Shown: in pieces, positions 1 to 7,826 of the stretch
Position numbering within the stretch: the first letter of the stretch is position 1
How the letters are laid out: each line of letters begins with the position of its first letter
Assembly: GCA_050014395.1 (NCBI GenBank)
Contig: JBEKDK010000035.1
Location: forward strand, 1 to 47,283
Source of the DNA: DASPOJ01 sp050014395
Lineage (GTDB): Bacteria > Acidobacteriota > Terriglobia > Acidiferrales > UBA7541
Length of the DNA: 47,283 bases
Direction of reading: 5' to 3'
Translations under genes and position numbers: made by a program
The notes under the pieces: model-generated
Told to the model about the DNA's origin: nothing
Database searches by the model: none
What the model saw: only the letters and a program-made list of their open reading frames with translations

Positions 1-2
1 TG

Positions 3-143
3 CATCGACTCGAAGAAAACATCGGAGCCGCCGCCATCGAACTTACACGTGAAGATCTCCGGCAACTGGAAACGGCAGCGTCAAAGATCTCGGTGCAAGG
101 CGCTCGTTACCCCGAAGAACTGCAAAAGCTGGTGGGCCGCTGA
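3..143 (+). CDS. Aldo/keto reductase, C-terminal fragment
   Basis: Reading from base 3, an open frame enters from the left edge and stops with TGA after 46 residues. It contains the run RLEENIGAA, then LTREDLRQLE, and ends in EELQKLVGR. This is the usual C-terminal helix and tail of NAD(P)H-dependent aldo/keto reductases of the TIM-barrel family, where the N(I/L)GA segment lies near the cofactor-binding end. The catalytic Asp-Tyr-Lys-His region is outside the window, so substrate cannot be judged. The cupin gene starts 59 bases downstream on the same strand and has its own strong ribosome-binding site, so the two are probably co-transcribed. Family assignment rests on a short tail only. Confidence 0.7.
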   Translation, partial: HRLEENIGAAAIELTREDLRQLETAASKISVQGARYPEELQKLVGR

Positions 144-202
144 GTTGATCCGCGACGCGGGTTGGAAAATAGGGACCAAGTTCAACCGAAGGAGTTTAGA
201 AA

Positions 203-601
203 ATGGAAATCAAAAGAGTTGGCTCGCAGCCTTCCGCGAAAGGACCGTCGGAGTGGTTCACGGGCACCGTACGGATCGATCCGCTTTTTCAGGCCGCCGA
301 TCCGGCGCGCGTTCAAGGCGCCAGCGTCACTTTTGAGCCGGGCGCGCGGACTGCGTGGCACACGCATCCGCTCGGTCAAACCCTGATCGTAACGGCCGGT
401 TGCGGGCGGGCACAGCGTTGGGGCGGGCCGGTCGAGGAAATCCGTCCGGGCGATGTGATTTGGTTTGCGCCCGGTGAGAAGCACTGGCATGGGGCTGCAC
501 CGAGCACGGCCATGACGCACATCGCCATCCAGGAAAAGCTCGACGGTAAGGTAGTTGACTGGATGGAACATGTCAGCGACGAGCAATATCTGGGTCATTG
601 A
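203..601 (+). CDS. Small cupin protein, manganese hydroxynitrile-lyase type
   Basis: A 132-residue single-domain cupin. The first cupin motif carries His53, His55 and Gln59 (WHTHPLGQT) and the second carries His94 and His96 (GEKHWHG). These match in identity and numbering the metal ligands and active-site histidine I recall for the cupin hydroxynitrile lyases of Granulicella tundricola and Acidobacterium capsulatum, which bind Mn and split or form mandelonitrile-type cyanohydrins. Overall sequence similarity to that enzyme also looks high. No signal peptide is seen, so it should be cytosolic. The start is the ATG at 203, preceded by AAGGAG at good spacing. The physiological role of this family is not settled. 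An aldo/keto reductase lies upstream, suggesting aldehyde or ketone handling. Family is confident; the reaction in this organism is inferred. Confidence 0.8.
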   Translation: MEIKRVGSQPSAKGPSEWFTGTVRIDPLFQAADPARVQGASVTFEPGARTAWHTHPLGQTLIVTAGCGRAQRWGGPVEEIRPGDVIWFAPGEKHWHGAAPSTAMTHIAIQEKLDGKVVDWMEHVSDEQYLGH

Positions 602-677
602 AGGAAGGGTTGCTATTCCGAGTCTCGCCCGGGTAGCCAAATTTTCCGTGAGACCGCCGATTCTTCGCGCGGGATTG

Positions 678-1523
678 TCAGGGAATTGCAACGGGCGCCG
701 AGGCCGATGCGGCGATGCATTCTTCGCCGGCGTTGATGACGAAGCGGCGGCCTCGCAGGAACCCAACCAGTGTGAGTCCTAATTCACGCGCGAGTTGCAC
801 GGCGAGACTTGACGGCGCGGAAACGGAAGCGAGCAGCGGAATGCCTGCTGCGAGCGCTTTCTGGACGATTTCAAATCCGCCGCGGCCGCTGACGAGCAGA
901 ACGTGATCGCTGAGCGGAACGCGGCCGCCGAGGAGCGCCCAGCCGATCACTTTGTCCACGGCATTGTGCCTGCCGATATCTTCGCGCAAGACGAGCAATT
1001 CGCCGCGGCGATCGAAAAGCGCGGCGGCGTGCAATCCGCCGGTACGGCCGAAAACGGCTTGCTTCGCGCGCAGTGTGGACGGCATTTCGCACAGGATTTC
1101 GGCGTCGAATGGCGACGCGGCTTGGGGCCGGCGCAGGCCGCGGCGGCGGAGTTGCGCGATGGAGGCTTTGCCGCACACGCCGCAAGCCGAACCCGCGGAA
1201 AATCTTTTGGCCGCGCTGTTCGCCGAAAGACGGACTTTGGGGCCCAATTTGACGCGCACGAGATTTTTTTCCCGAGCGTTGGCGCGCGGCGTTTGCAGCG
1301 CTACTAAATCTTCGCGGCGGGAAATGATGCCTTCAGAGAAAAGAAATCCGGCGACGAGTTCTTCGTCATCTCCCGGGGTGCGAAGGGTGACGCCAAGAGA
1401 AAATCGGCCGGCGCGCATCTCGAGGGGTTCTTCGACCGCGAGGTAGTCCTCACGGCGCGCGGCGGCGCCATTCTCCCACTCGGTGACTTGAGTGAGCGCG
1501 ACGCTCGATTTATTTCCAGGCAT
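678..1523 (-). CDS. fdhD: Formate dehydrogenase accessory sulfurtransferase FdhD
   Basis: FdhD passes sulfur from a cysteine desulfurase to the molybdenum bis-MGD cofactor, which formate dehydrogenases need for activity. The protein shows the family's mobile-loop CxxC motif (ACGVCGKAS), the early DxELVAGFLFSEGII region and the ALFDRRGELLVLREDIGRHN stretch. I choose the ATG at 1523, with GAGG just upstream, giving 281 residues; an in-frame GTG at 1535 would add four. It is the last gene of the leftward cluster, 62 bases after the OFA transporter gene. Its presence argues that at least one molybdoenzyme in the cluster is a sulfurated FDH-family protein. It converges with the cupin gene across 76 bases in which no convincing terminator is seen. 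Confidence 0.93.
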   Translation of the reverse strand: MPGNKSSVALTQVTEWENGAAARREDYLAVEEPLEMRAGRFSLGVTLRTPGDDEELVAGFLFSEGIISRREDLVALQTPRANAREKNLVRVKLGPKVRLSANSAAKRFSAGSACGVCGKASIAQLRRRGLRRPQAASPFDAEILCEMPSTLRAKQAVFGRTGGLHAAALFDRRGELLVLREDIGRHNAVDKVIGWALLGGRVPLSDHVLLVSGRGGFEIVQKALAAGIPLLASVSAPSSLAVQLARELGLTLVGFLRGRRFVINAGEECIAASASAPVAIP

Positions 1524-1585
1524 CTGGCCTCGCACCTGATCGCGCCGCGCCGCCGCACGGCAGCCGGCGATGAGACTTCGATCGC

Positions 1586-2797
1586 CTATGCAGCGGACGC
1601 GCGCGGCGGCGAAATCACCAGCGGCAGCAGCACGGACACCAGCAGCACGCCGGCGATCACGTGCAGGGCGCCGCGGTAGCTTCCGCTAGATTGCCGCATG
1701 TAGGCGATCAGCAGCGGTCCAAACGCGCTAGCGAATCCCCACGCGGTCAGCAATAGACCGTAGATTGGGCCCACGTTCTTCGCGCCAAAATAGTCCGCCG
1801 CAAACGCAGGCATTGTGCCGAATCCGCCGCCGTAGCACATCAGAATGACAAAAGTCACAGCGGTCAAAATGCCGGCCGTAGCGATTCCCGGCAATAACCA
1901 AAACAGCGCCACTTGCACCAGGAACATTATGGCGAACGTAGCCTTTCGCGTGATTCCGTCCGAAACCGACGCCCAGAACACGCGCCCAAGAGCGTTCCCT
2001 AGGCTAACTATCCCAACCATTCCGGCCGCCACCGCGGCGGTTACTTTCGCCAGCTCTTGAAATATCGGCGCTTCCTGTGAAATCACCGAGATTCCCGCGG
2101 AAGTATTCAGGAAGAGTATCAGCCACAGCGCCCACCACTGCCACGTTGCGACGGCTTCGCCAAGAGTGTAGTCGCGGGACGCGCGGTGGGCGGCAACAGA
2201 AGCGCTCGGCTGCCATCCCGCCGGCCGCCATCCCTCTGGGGGATTCACCATGAACCATCCGGCGGCGAGCGATACGATCAGATACGCGATGCCGAGTTCG
2301 GCGAAGGTGTGCAGCACGCCGACGGTGCGAATCAAGTGCGCGGCCACGGGAGCGGTGACCAGCGCGCCGGCGCCAAAGCCTCCGACAGCAACCCCGGTGA
2401 TCAAACCGCGACGGTCCGGAAACCACTTCAACAGCACCGCGACGGGTACGATGTAACCAAAGCCGAGTCCGATGCCACCAATCAAGCCGTAGCTCAAATA
2501 CAGCCACCACAATTTGTTGGCCGAAAAACCCGCGAGGAAAACGCCGGAGCCGTAAAGAAATGCACCCGTCAAAGCCACCACACGCGGCCCCTTGCGGTTC
2601 ATCCAGAGTCCGCCGAAGAACGCGGCGAAGCCGAGCACGAAAATGGCAATCGTAAAGGTGAGCGTTACCTGCGGAATGCTCCAGCCGAATTGTTTGGAAA
2701 GGGGGATGCGGAAGACGCTCCATGCGTATACCGCGCCCAGTGCAAGCTGCAGAAAAATACCGGCGATGGCGATTACGACGCGATTGTTCGTTTGCAT
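1586..2797 (-). CDS. MFS transporter of the oxalate/formate antiporter (OFA) family
   Basis: A 403-residue inner-membrane protein with about twelve hydrophobic segments and MFS loop signatures (for example GGLWMNRKGPR after TM2 and KWFPDRRGLITG after TM4). The opening segment with GAVYAWSVFR and the GLGFGYIVPVAVLLKWFPDRRG block are typical of OxlT-like oxalate/formate:anion exchangers. The start is ATG at 2797, preceded by GGAGG. It lies between a DUF1641 gene and fdhD, and downstream of fdhA, so import or export of formate or a related carboxylate for the neighbouring dehydrogenase is a reasonable inference. OFA-family members also carry other small organic acids, so substrate is not proven by sequence. 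Confidence 0.85.
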   Translation of the reverse strand: MQTNNRVVIAIAGIFLQLALGAVYAWSVFRIPLSKQFGWSIPQVTLTFTIAIFVLGFAAFFGGLWMNRKGPRVVALTGAFLYGSGVFLAGFSANKLWWLYLSYGLIGGIGLGFGYIVPVAVLLKWFPDRRGLITGVAVGGFGAGALVTAPVAAHLIRTVGVLHTFAELGIAYLIVSLAAGWFMVNPPEGWRPAGWQPSASVAAHRASRDYTLGEAVATWQWWALWLILFLNTSAGISVISQEAPIFQELAKVTAAVAAGMVGIVSLGNALGRVFWASVSDGITRKATFAIMFLVQVALFWLLPGIATAGILTAVTFVILMCYGGGFGTMPAFAADYFGAKNVGPIYGLLLTAWGFASAFGPLLIAYMRQSSGSYRGALHVIAGVLLVSVLLPLVISPPRASAA

Positions 2798-2824
2798 ATT
2801 GCCTCCAGATGAGCAGATCGCGAG

Positions 2825-3310
2825 CTATTCCTTGGTGTCCGGCCGGGCTTTCCGGAAAAAATCCTGGCCCCATGTCTTGAGCAAGCTGTTTACGAACACA
2901 AGTCCGCGGCGCATATCCGGGCTGCGGAATTCGCGCAGGATGGTCCAGAGACTCGGCGGATTCGTTGCTTCTTTCTTGGCCTGAGCGAGCGCCGTAGGCA
3001 GGGCGAGCGCGAAGGCATCGAACAATTCGGGATCCATTTCGCCGAGCGTTCTGAGAATCGCCAATGCGTTGCGCAAGCCGCGCGTCACCGGCGGCGCTTT
3101 CGCGGCGTCGACGACAATTTCCGTGACCTTGCCGCTGGAACCGGCGAGGCCGCGCAACAATTCCAGCACGCCGCCATCCTGCATGCCTTGCAGAATTTCG
3201 TACAGCGCGAGAACCGCTTCGGCGTGTTCGGCGGGCGCTTGGCGCAGGCGCGCGATGGCGTCCTCACGTGGATCGCGCGGCGCCACTTGGATGGGAATCG
3301 GCGGAGCCAT
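2825..3310 (-). CDS. DUF1641 protein, partner of FdhA-type molybdoenzymes
   Basis: A 161-residue, mostly helical soluble protein without signal peptide. The GGVLELLRGLAGSSGKVTEI segment and the later GLRNALAILRTLGEMDPELF block are characteristic of DUF1641, a small family commonly encoded beside COG3383-type formate dehydrogenase alpha subunits (as with Bacillus YrhD next to YrhE). Its biochemical role is not established; an accessory or structural subunit of the dehydrogenase is the usual guess. It has a very strong ribosome-binding site (AGGAGG) and follows fdhA after 52 bases that contain a perfect 7-bp-stem hairpin. The family call is based on recognised sequence pattern and gene context together. 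Confidence 0.75.
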   Translation of the reverse strand: MAPPIPIQVAPRDPREDAIARLRQAPAEHAEAVLALYEILQGMQDGGVLELLRGLAGSSGKVTEIVVDAAKAPPVTRGLRNALAILRTLGEMDPELFDAFALALPTALAQAKKEATNPPSLWTILREFRSPDMRRGLVFVNSLLKTWGQDFFRKARPDTKE

Positions 3311-3333
3311 GATTTTTCCTCCTCACTACTTTC

Positions 3334-3355
3334 GCGGGCTGCAAGCGGAGCCCGC
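3334..3355 (-). repeat. Intercistronic hairpin between fdhA and the DUF1641 gene
   Basis: GCGGGCT at 3334-3340 and AGCCCGC at 3349-3355 are perfect reverse complements around an 8-base loop. The hairpin begins 8 bases after the fdhA stop codon. No U-tract follows on the transcribed strand, so a classic terminator is unlikely; an mRNA-stability element, a partial attenuator, or one copy of a dispersed palindromic repeat are options. I did not see a second copy in the window. Confidence 0.5.
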
Positions 3356-3362
3356 ATACGAA

Positions 3363-6311
3363 TTATTTCGTTTGGATTTGCACGAGCGTGTGGTTTCCCG
3401 GCGGATGGTAATCCGCGCGCGCCCACTTGCGCTCGACTTCCACGCCTTTCTGCGGCGTCGGGTGTCCGAAGCGATGATTGGTGCGCGGCAGCGGGCTTTC
3501 GCCCAACTCCGGGAGCACTTGCATGCGCACGCTCGCTTCTTTGTATGCCGGCGTGTGCGTGATGGGATCGGTGTGGCTGCTGGTGAGCTTGTTCACGGGA
3601 GATTCCGTTGAGTTCATGGGCATGTAGAGTTCACGCCCAGTCACTCGATCGGTCACCAGCGCGCGCACGCGCACCTGGCCGTAGCGCGAATGCAAAATCA
3701 CCCAGGTGCCGCTTCGCACGCCGCGTTCCGCCGCGAGTTCAGGCGAAATCTCGACGAATGTATCCGGAGTCTTTTCTTTAATCCCGGGAACGCGATACGT
3801 CAGATTGCCTTCGTGAAAGTGCTCGAGTAGCCGGCCATTGTTGAGATGAAGATCGAACTCCTCATTTGGAGTGTCGGTCGGCCCGATCCATGAAAGCGGG
3901 AACAGGCGCGCCTTTCCGTCCGGAAATTTGAATTGCTTGGTGTAGAGCAGCGGTTCGTCCGTGCCATCGGCGGCCACCGGCCATTGCAAGGACTTGTATC
4001 CTTCGAGCCGTTTGAAATTGGCGCCTGCGAAAAGCGGAGTGAGCGAAGCGTCTTCGTCCATCACTTCGGAAGGATGTTTGTAATCCCAGTTCGCGCCCAG
4101 GCGGTTGGCGACGTCCTGAATGATTTGCCAGTCGGGACGGCTACCAACGCGCGGCTCGAAGACTTGGTATAGGCGCTGAATGCGCCGCTCCGTGCTGGTG
4201 AACGTGCCTTCTTTTTCCAGGCTGGGGCAGGCCGGAAGAACCACATCGGCGAAGCGGCACGTCACACTGAAAAAAATATCCTGAACGACGAAGAAATCCA
4301 ATTTTTCAAACGCAGCACTCACGTGATTGGCGTTGGAATCCACGATGGCCATCTCTTCGCCGATCAGATACAGCGACTTCAGCTTGCCTTCGTGAATCGC
4401 GTCCACCATTTGATGGTTGTCGAGACCCTTGGTTTTGGGCAGCGCAACATTCCAAGCTTTTTCAAATCGCGCGCGCACTTCGGGATCGTCCACGGACTGA
4501 TAGCCGGGCAGCGTATTGGGCATCGAGCCGTTGTCGCTGGCGCCTTGCACGTTATTGTGCCCGCGCAGCGGATATGCGCCGGTTCCGGGGCGCATGTAGT
4601 TGCCGGTGACGAGCAGGAGATTCGATATCGCCGTCGAAGTGTCGGAGCCCTGAGTATGTTGCGTGACGCCCATGGCCCACAGAATACACACGCTCGGGGC
4701 TTCCGCGATCATGTGTGCGGCGCGCTTGATCGTTTCCGCGGAAAGTCCGGTGAGTTGTGAGACGTACTCCAGTGTGAAGGGCGCAAGGCTCTTCTTGTAC
4801 TCCTCGAATCCGTTTACCCAGCGGGCCAGAAACTCCTTGTTCTCCAAACCATTGTCCAGCAGATAGCGGCTGATCGCGGAGAGCCAGGCGACGTCCGTGC
4901 CGGGCTTGGGATGCAGGAACAGGTCGGCGCGGCGGGCCATTTCGTGTTCGCGAATGTCCGCTACGATCAATTTCTGGCCGCGCAGTTTGTGCGCGCGCTT
5001 CACGCGCGTGGCGAGCACGGGATGGCTTTCCGCGGTATTGCTGCCGACGATCAGCACGAGCGAGGCTTGCGCGATGTCAGAGATGGAGCCGGAATCGCCG
5101 CCATAGCCAACGGTGCGAAATAGGCCGGTCGTCGCGGGCGATTGGCAATAACGCGAGCAGTTATCGATGTTGTTTGTGCCGATCACCGCGCGCGCCAGCT
5201 TCTGCATCAGGTAGCTTTCTTCATTCGTGCATTTCGACGATGAAATGAAGGCCAGCGAGTCCGGGCCGTGCTCCGCTTTGATATGCGCGAAATTTTTCGC
5301 GATCACGTCGAGCGCTTCATCCCAAGTTGCGTGGCGGAAATTGTTGCCTTCGCGGATCAGCGGCGTGGTCAGGCGCGCATGGTCGTTCACAAAGTCCCAG
5401 CCAAATTTTCCTTTCACGCAGGTGGAAACGCCGTTGGCCGGGCCATCCAGGGGCTCAACCTTCAGAATCTGGCGATCCTTCGTCCAGATATCAAAGCTGC
5501 AGCCCACTCCGCAGTACGTGCAGACGGTTTTGGTGCGCCGGATGCGCGATTCGCGCATGGCGGCTTCGGCTTCCGAAACTTTTAGGATTGCCCCGTAGCC
5601 AGTCTCCGGCTCCATGTCTTTTACGATCTCGATCATTCCGTCGAGGGCGTTTTTCGGCAGCGCGGTCAGAAATCCGGCGTGGCCCAGCATGGATTTTTCC
5701 ATCAGCGCGTTGCAGGGACACACAGTTATGCAATGTCCGCAGGAGACGCAGCTCGATTCACCGATCGCGGCGCCGCCATCCCACAGGACACGCGGATGCG
5801 GATCTTCCCAATTGATCGAAAGCGTTTCGTTCACCTGCAGGTTCTGGCAAGCCTCGACGCAGCGGCCGCACAAAATGCACTGATTCGGATCGTAATGATA
5901 GAAGGGGTTGGACGAATCCACGGCGTAGGGCTTCGGTGCGAAAGGAATATTTTGATGATCGATGGCGAGGAGTTTCGTCGTGTTGTGGACCGTGCAATTT
6001 CCGTTGTTGTTGTCGCAGACCGTGCAGTAGAGATCATGGTTGCCGAGGATTCGGTCGAACGCCTCGCGCCGCGCCGCCTCAGCGTCCGCGGATTTTGTGA
6101 TCACCGCCATCTCGCCGTTGACCGTGGTGGCGCACGCCCGCATCAGTTTCCCGTTCACTTCAACGATGCACGTGTCGCAGGTCTGAATTGGGCCGAGCTG
6201 CGGGTGGTAGCACACTTGCGATAACTTCACCGCGGTCCGGTTGATCACATCGATCAGCAGTTCACCGGACTCCGCATGTTCTGCTAGGCCATCGATGGTT
6301 ACGTGAATCAT
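3363..6311 (-). CDS. fdhA: Formate dehydrogenase-like alpha subunit with N-terminal iron-sulfur domains
   Basis: A 982-residue cytosolic molybdoenzyme. From the N-terminus: a [2Fe-2S] ferredoxin-like domain (CYHPQ, CDTC and the later RAC), a NuoG-like His/Cys cluster (HDLYCTVCDNNNGNC), two [4Fe-4S] sites (CILCGRCVEAC and CVSCGHCITVCPC), then the catalytic domain opening with CTYCGVGC and ending with the molybdopterin dinucleotide-binding region. The molybdenum ligand is Cys389 (SRYCQSP), not selenocysteine. Arg583 (LRGHNN) matches the formate-binding Arg333 of E. coli FdhF, but the residue after the Cys is Gln390 where FdhF has the catalytic His. Formate oxidation or CO2 reduction with a soluble electron carrier is the standard assignment. 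It is followed by DUF1641, an OFA transporter and fdhD, all supporting a formate role. Confidence 0.87.
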   Translation of the reverse strand: MIHVTIDGLAEHAESGELLIDVINRTAVKLSQVCYHPQLGPIQTCDTCIVEVNGKLMRACATTVNGEMAVITKSADAEAARREAFDRILGNHDLYCTVCDNNNGNCTVHNTTKLLAIDHQNIPFAPKPYAVDSSNPFYHYDPNQCILCGRCVEACQNLQVNETLSINWEDPHPRVLWDGGAAIGESSCVSCGHCITVCPCNALMEKSMLGHAGFLTALPKNALDGMIEIVKDMEPETGYGAILKVSEAEAAMRESRIRRTKTVCTYCGVGCSFDIWTKDRQILKVEPLDGPANGVSTCVKGKFGWDFVNDHARLTTPLIREGNNFRHATWDEALDVIAKNFAHIKAEHGPDSLAFISSSKCTNEESYLMQKLARAVIGTNNIDNCSRYCQSPATTGLFRTVGYGGDSGSISDIAQASLVLIVGSNTAESHPVLATRVKRAHKLRGQKLIVADIREHEMARRADLFLHPKPGTDVAWLSAISRYLLDNGLENKEFLARWVNGFEEYKKSLAPFTLEYVSQLTGLSAETIKRAAHMIAEAPSVCILWAMGVTQHTQGSDTSTAISNLLLVTGNYMRPGTGAYPLRGHNNVQGASDNGSMPNTLPGYQSVDDPEVRARFEKAWNVALPKTKGLDNHQMVDAIHEGKLKSLYLIGEEMAIVDSNANHVSAAFEKLDFFVVQDIFFSVTCRFADVVLPACPSLEKEGTFTSTERRIQRLYQVFEPRVGSRPDWQIIQDVANRLGANWDYKHPSEVMDEDASLTPLFAGANFKRLEGYKSLQWPVAADGTDEPLLYTKQFKFPDGKARLFPLSWIGPTDTPNEEFDLHLNNGRLLEHFHEGNLTYRVPGIKEKTPDTFVEISPELAAERGVRSGTWVILHSRYGQVRVRALVTDRVTGRELYMPMNSTESPVNKLTSSHTDPITHTPAYKEASVRMQVLPELGESPLPRTNHRFGHPTPQKGVEVERKWARADYHPPGNHTLVQIQTK

Positions 6312-6517
6312 CGTGGGTGCTCCCTGGAAACGGAGCTACCTTATAAAACAAATTCACTGCGATTTGCAGCTTTTTCAACCGCGCAAAATTGCCTGGCAAC
6401 GGGCCGCCACTTCTGGCGATCGGCCGACAGACACCCAGTGGACGCGCCGAAGCGGGTGAGTGGCGCTAAGCGGCTTTATTTTATTGAGTTTGCGCTGGGT
6501 GACTTGGCGATCTGGCT
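6312..6517. other. Intergenic gap between the amidohydrolase gene and fdhA
   Basis: These 206 bases are the largest break in the leftward cluster, so a separate promoter for the fdhA-DUF1641-OFA-fdhD unit probably lies here. On the minus strand a TATAAG hexamer about 25 bases before the fdhA start could be a -10 box, but no convincing -35 box lies at normal spacing. I found no intact ORF, terminator with U-tract or clear operator. Confidence 0.4.
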
Positions 6518-7819
6518 TCACATTCCAGTTGCGTCAAGAGATTCGTCACTTTCAAAGATGTTGCCATCGAACACGACCACTTTATGCTTGCGCAAATTTG
6601 AAACGGTTTCCAATGGCGAATGGCGAGTCAGGATGAAGCGGCTTTGGAAGCCAGATTTGATCTGGCCGAAATTGTCCTTGAACGCGAGGCGGTTTGAAGC
6701 TACTCCGGTGGCGGAATTGATGATGGAAATTGGCGAGAGGCCGGCGCGCTGCATCAATTCCAACTCATAGAAAAAGCCGGTGCCGTGCGCGACGCCGTAC
6801 GAGCCGGCGTCGCTGCCGGCGATGATTTGGACGCCCATTTGGTGCGCTCTGAGCAGGCTCGCGGCATGCTGCTCCAGAATTCGGTTCAGATGCGAGACCA
6901 CGTGCTCATCCCAGCCGACGATATCGGCGTGATCGACTTGTTTCTGCACCGGCGCGAACGTGGGTACCCAGGCGATTTGGCGATCGCGCATTTTGGCAAG
7001 CTGATCGTCGCGGACAAAAAAACCGTGCTCGATGGAATCGACGGCACCTTCGATGGCGCGCTCGATGCCAATATCGCCGGAAGCGTGGGCGAAACCTTGT
7101 TTGCCGAAGGATTTGGCGGCGGCTACCAATTCTGAAACTTCGGCCGCCGTCATTTGCGGTTCGGCGGTCACAGCGCCTTTCTTGAAATTGATGATGCCGG
7201 TGGGAATCAATTTGATGCGGTCGGCTCCGGCGTGTACGCGCGCTTCGACGCAATCGTTCAAAGAGTCGAAACTTTCGAGCGGCTCGGCCATGAAACTTCC
7301 GTAGCGGCCCTTGCGATGAATCGCCGCGCCGGGGCTATCGACGTAGGGCATCGTGGGCCTGCGAGGGCTGGTGTAGAGTTTGCTCAACGCGAGGCCGACA
7401 CCGTCTTTATCGCCCGCATCGCGGACGGCGACGATTCCAAGACGGACTAAGCGCTCGAGTCGTGTTTGCGCGGCTTGCAAAAGTTCTTGCGGCGTTTGTC
7501 TGAGATACGCCGCGCGCTTGTGCAAATTCAATTCGCCGCCTTCGAGAAAAAAGTGCGTGTGCGAATCGATCAAACCGGGGAGCAAGGTGTAATCGGGCAA
7601 ATCTAAATCCGGATGTTGCTGATTGGCGTTCAGCAAATTCGCGGGCGGGAGGTTTTCGGCGACAAAGAGAATTGCGTTTTTATCGTAGACGACGTGGGCG
7701 TTGCGAAGCGGACGGGTGCTGACTCCATCCAGCAAAGTGCCGACGCGCAACCAAATTTTGCGGCCGCCGGCCGCGGTGGGAAGTGACAGCTTTTCCAAAT
7801 GTTGACCGTCCGGCGGCAT
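6518..7819 (-). CDS. Metal-dependent amidohydrolase (imidazolonepropionase/prolidase-like group)
   Basis: A 433-residue TIM-barrel amidohydrolase. The metal site is complete: His87 and His89 (DSHTHF), a likely carboxylated Lys203 (RIKLIP), His245 (FAHASGD), His265 (IEHGFF) and Asp337 (GSDAG). This arrangement is typical of the COG1228 group that includes imidazolonepropionase and Xaa-Pro dipeptidases, which hydrolyse cyclic or linear amide bonds. No signal peptide is seen. It starts 7 bases after the methyltransferase stop codon, so it belongs to the same transcript as the hydrogenase and folate genes. That placement suggests a substrate tied to C1 metabolism, but nothing in the sequence names it. 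The start is weakly supported by ribosome-binding site. Confidence 0.8.
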   Translation of the reverse strand: MPPDGQHLEKLSLPTAAGGRKIWLRVGTLLDGVSTRPLRNAHVVYDKNAILFVAENLPPANLLNANQQHPDLDLPDYTLLPGLIDSHTHFFLEGGELNLHKRAAYLRQTPQELLQAAQTRLERLVRLGIVAVRDAGDKDGVGLALSKLYTSPRRPTMPYVDSPGAAIHRKGRYGSFMAEPLESFDSLNDCVEARVHAGADRIKLIPTGIINFKKGAVTAEPQMTAAEVSELVAAAKSFGKQGFAHASGDIGIERAIEGAVDSIEHGFFVRDDQLAKMRDRQIAWVPTFAPVQKQVDHADIVGWDEHVVSHLNRILEQHAASLLRAHQMGVQIIAGSDAGSYGVAHGTGFFYELELMQRAGLSPISIINSATGVASNRLAFKDNFGQIKSGFQSRFILTRHSPLETVSNLRKHKVVVFDGNIFESDESLDATGM

Positions 7820-7826
7820 ACGTTAT

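Noticed and set aside
5140..5150. Selenocysteine in FdhA
   Set aside because: The codon at the molybdenum-ligand position is TGC (Cys), with no in-frame TGA.
6400..6450. Possible sigma-54 promoter (TGGC...TTGC on the minus strand) upstream of fdhA
   Set aside because: Spacing between GG and GC is one base short of the strict requirement.
6465..6490. T-rich stretch after GGCGCTAAGCGGC, terminator-like
   Set aside because: The stem is only three or four bases and points rightward, where no gene ends.
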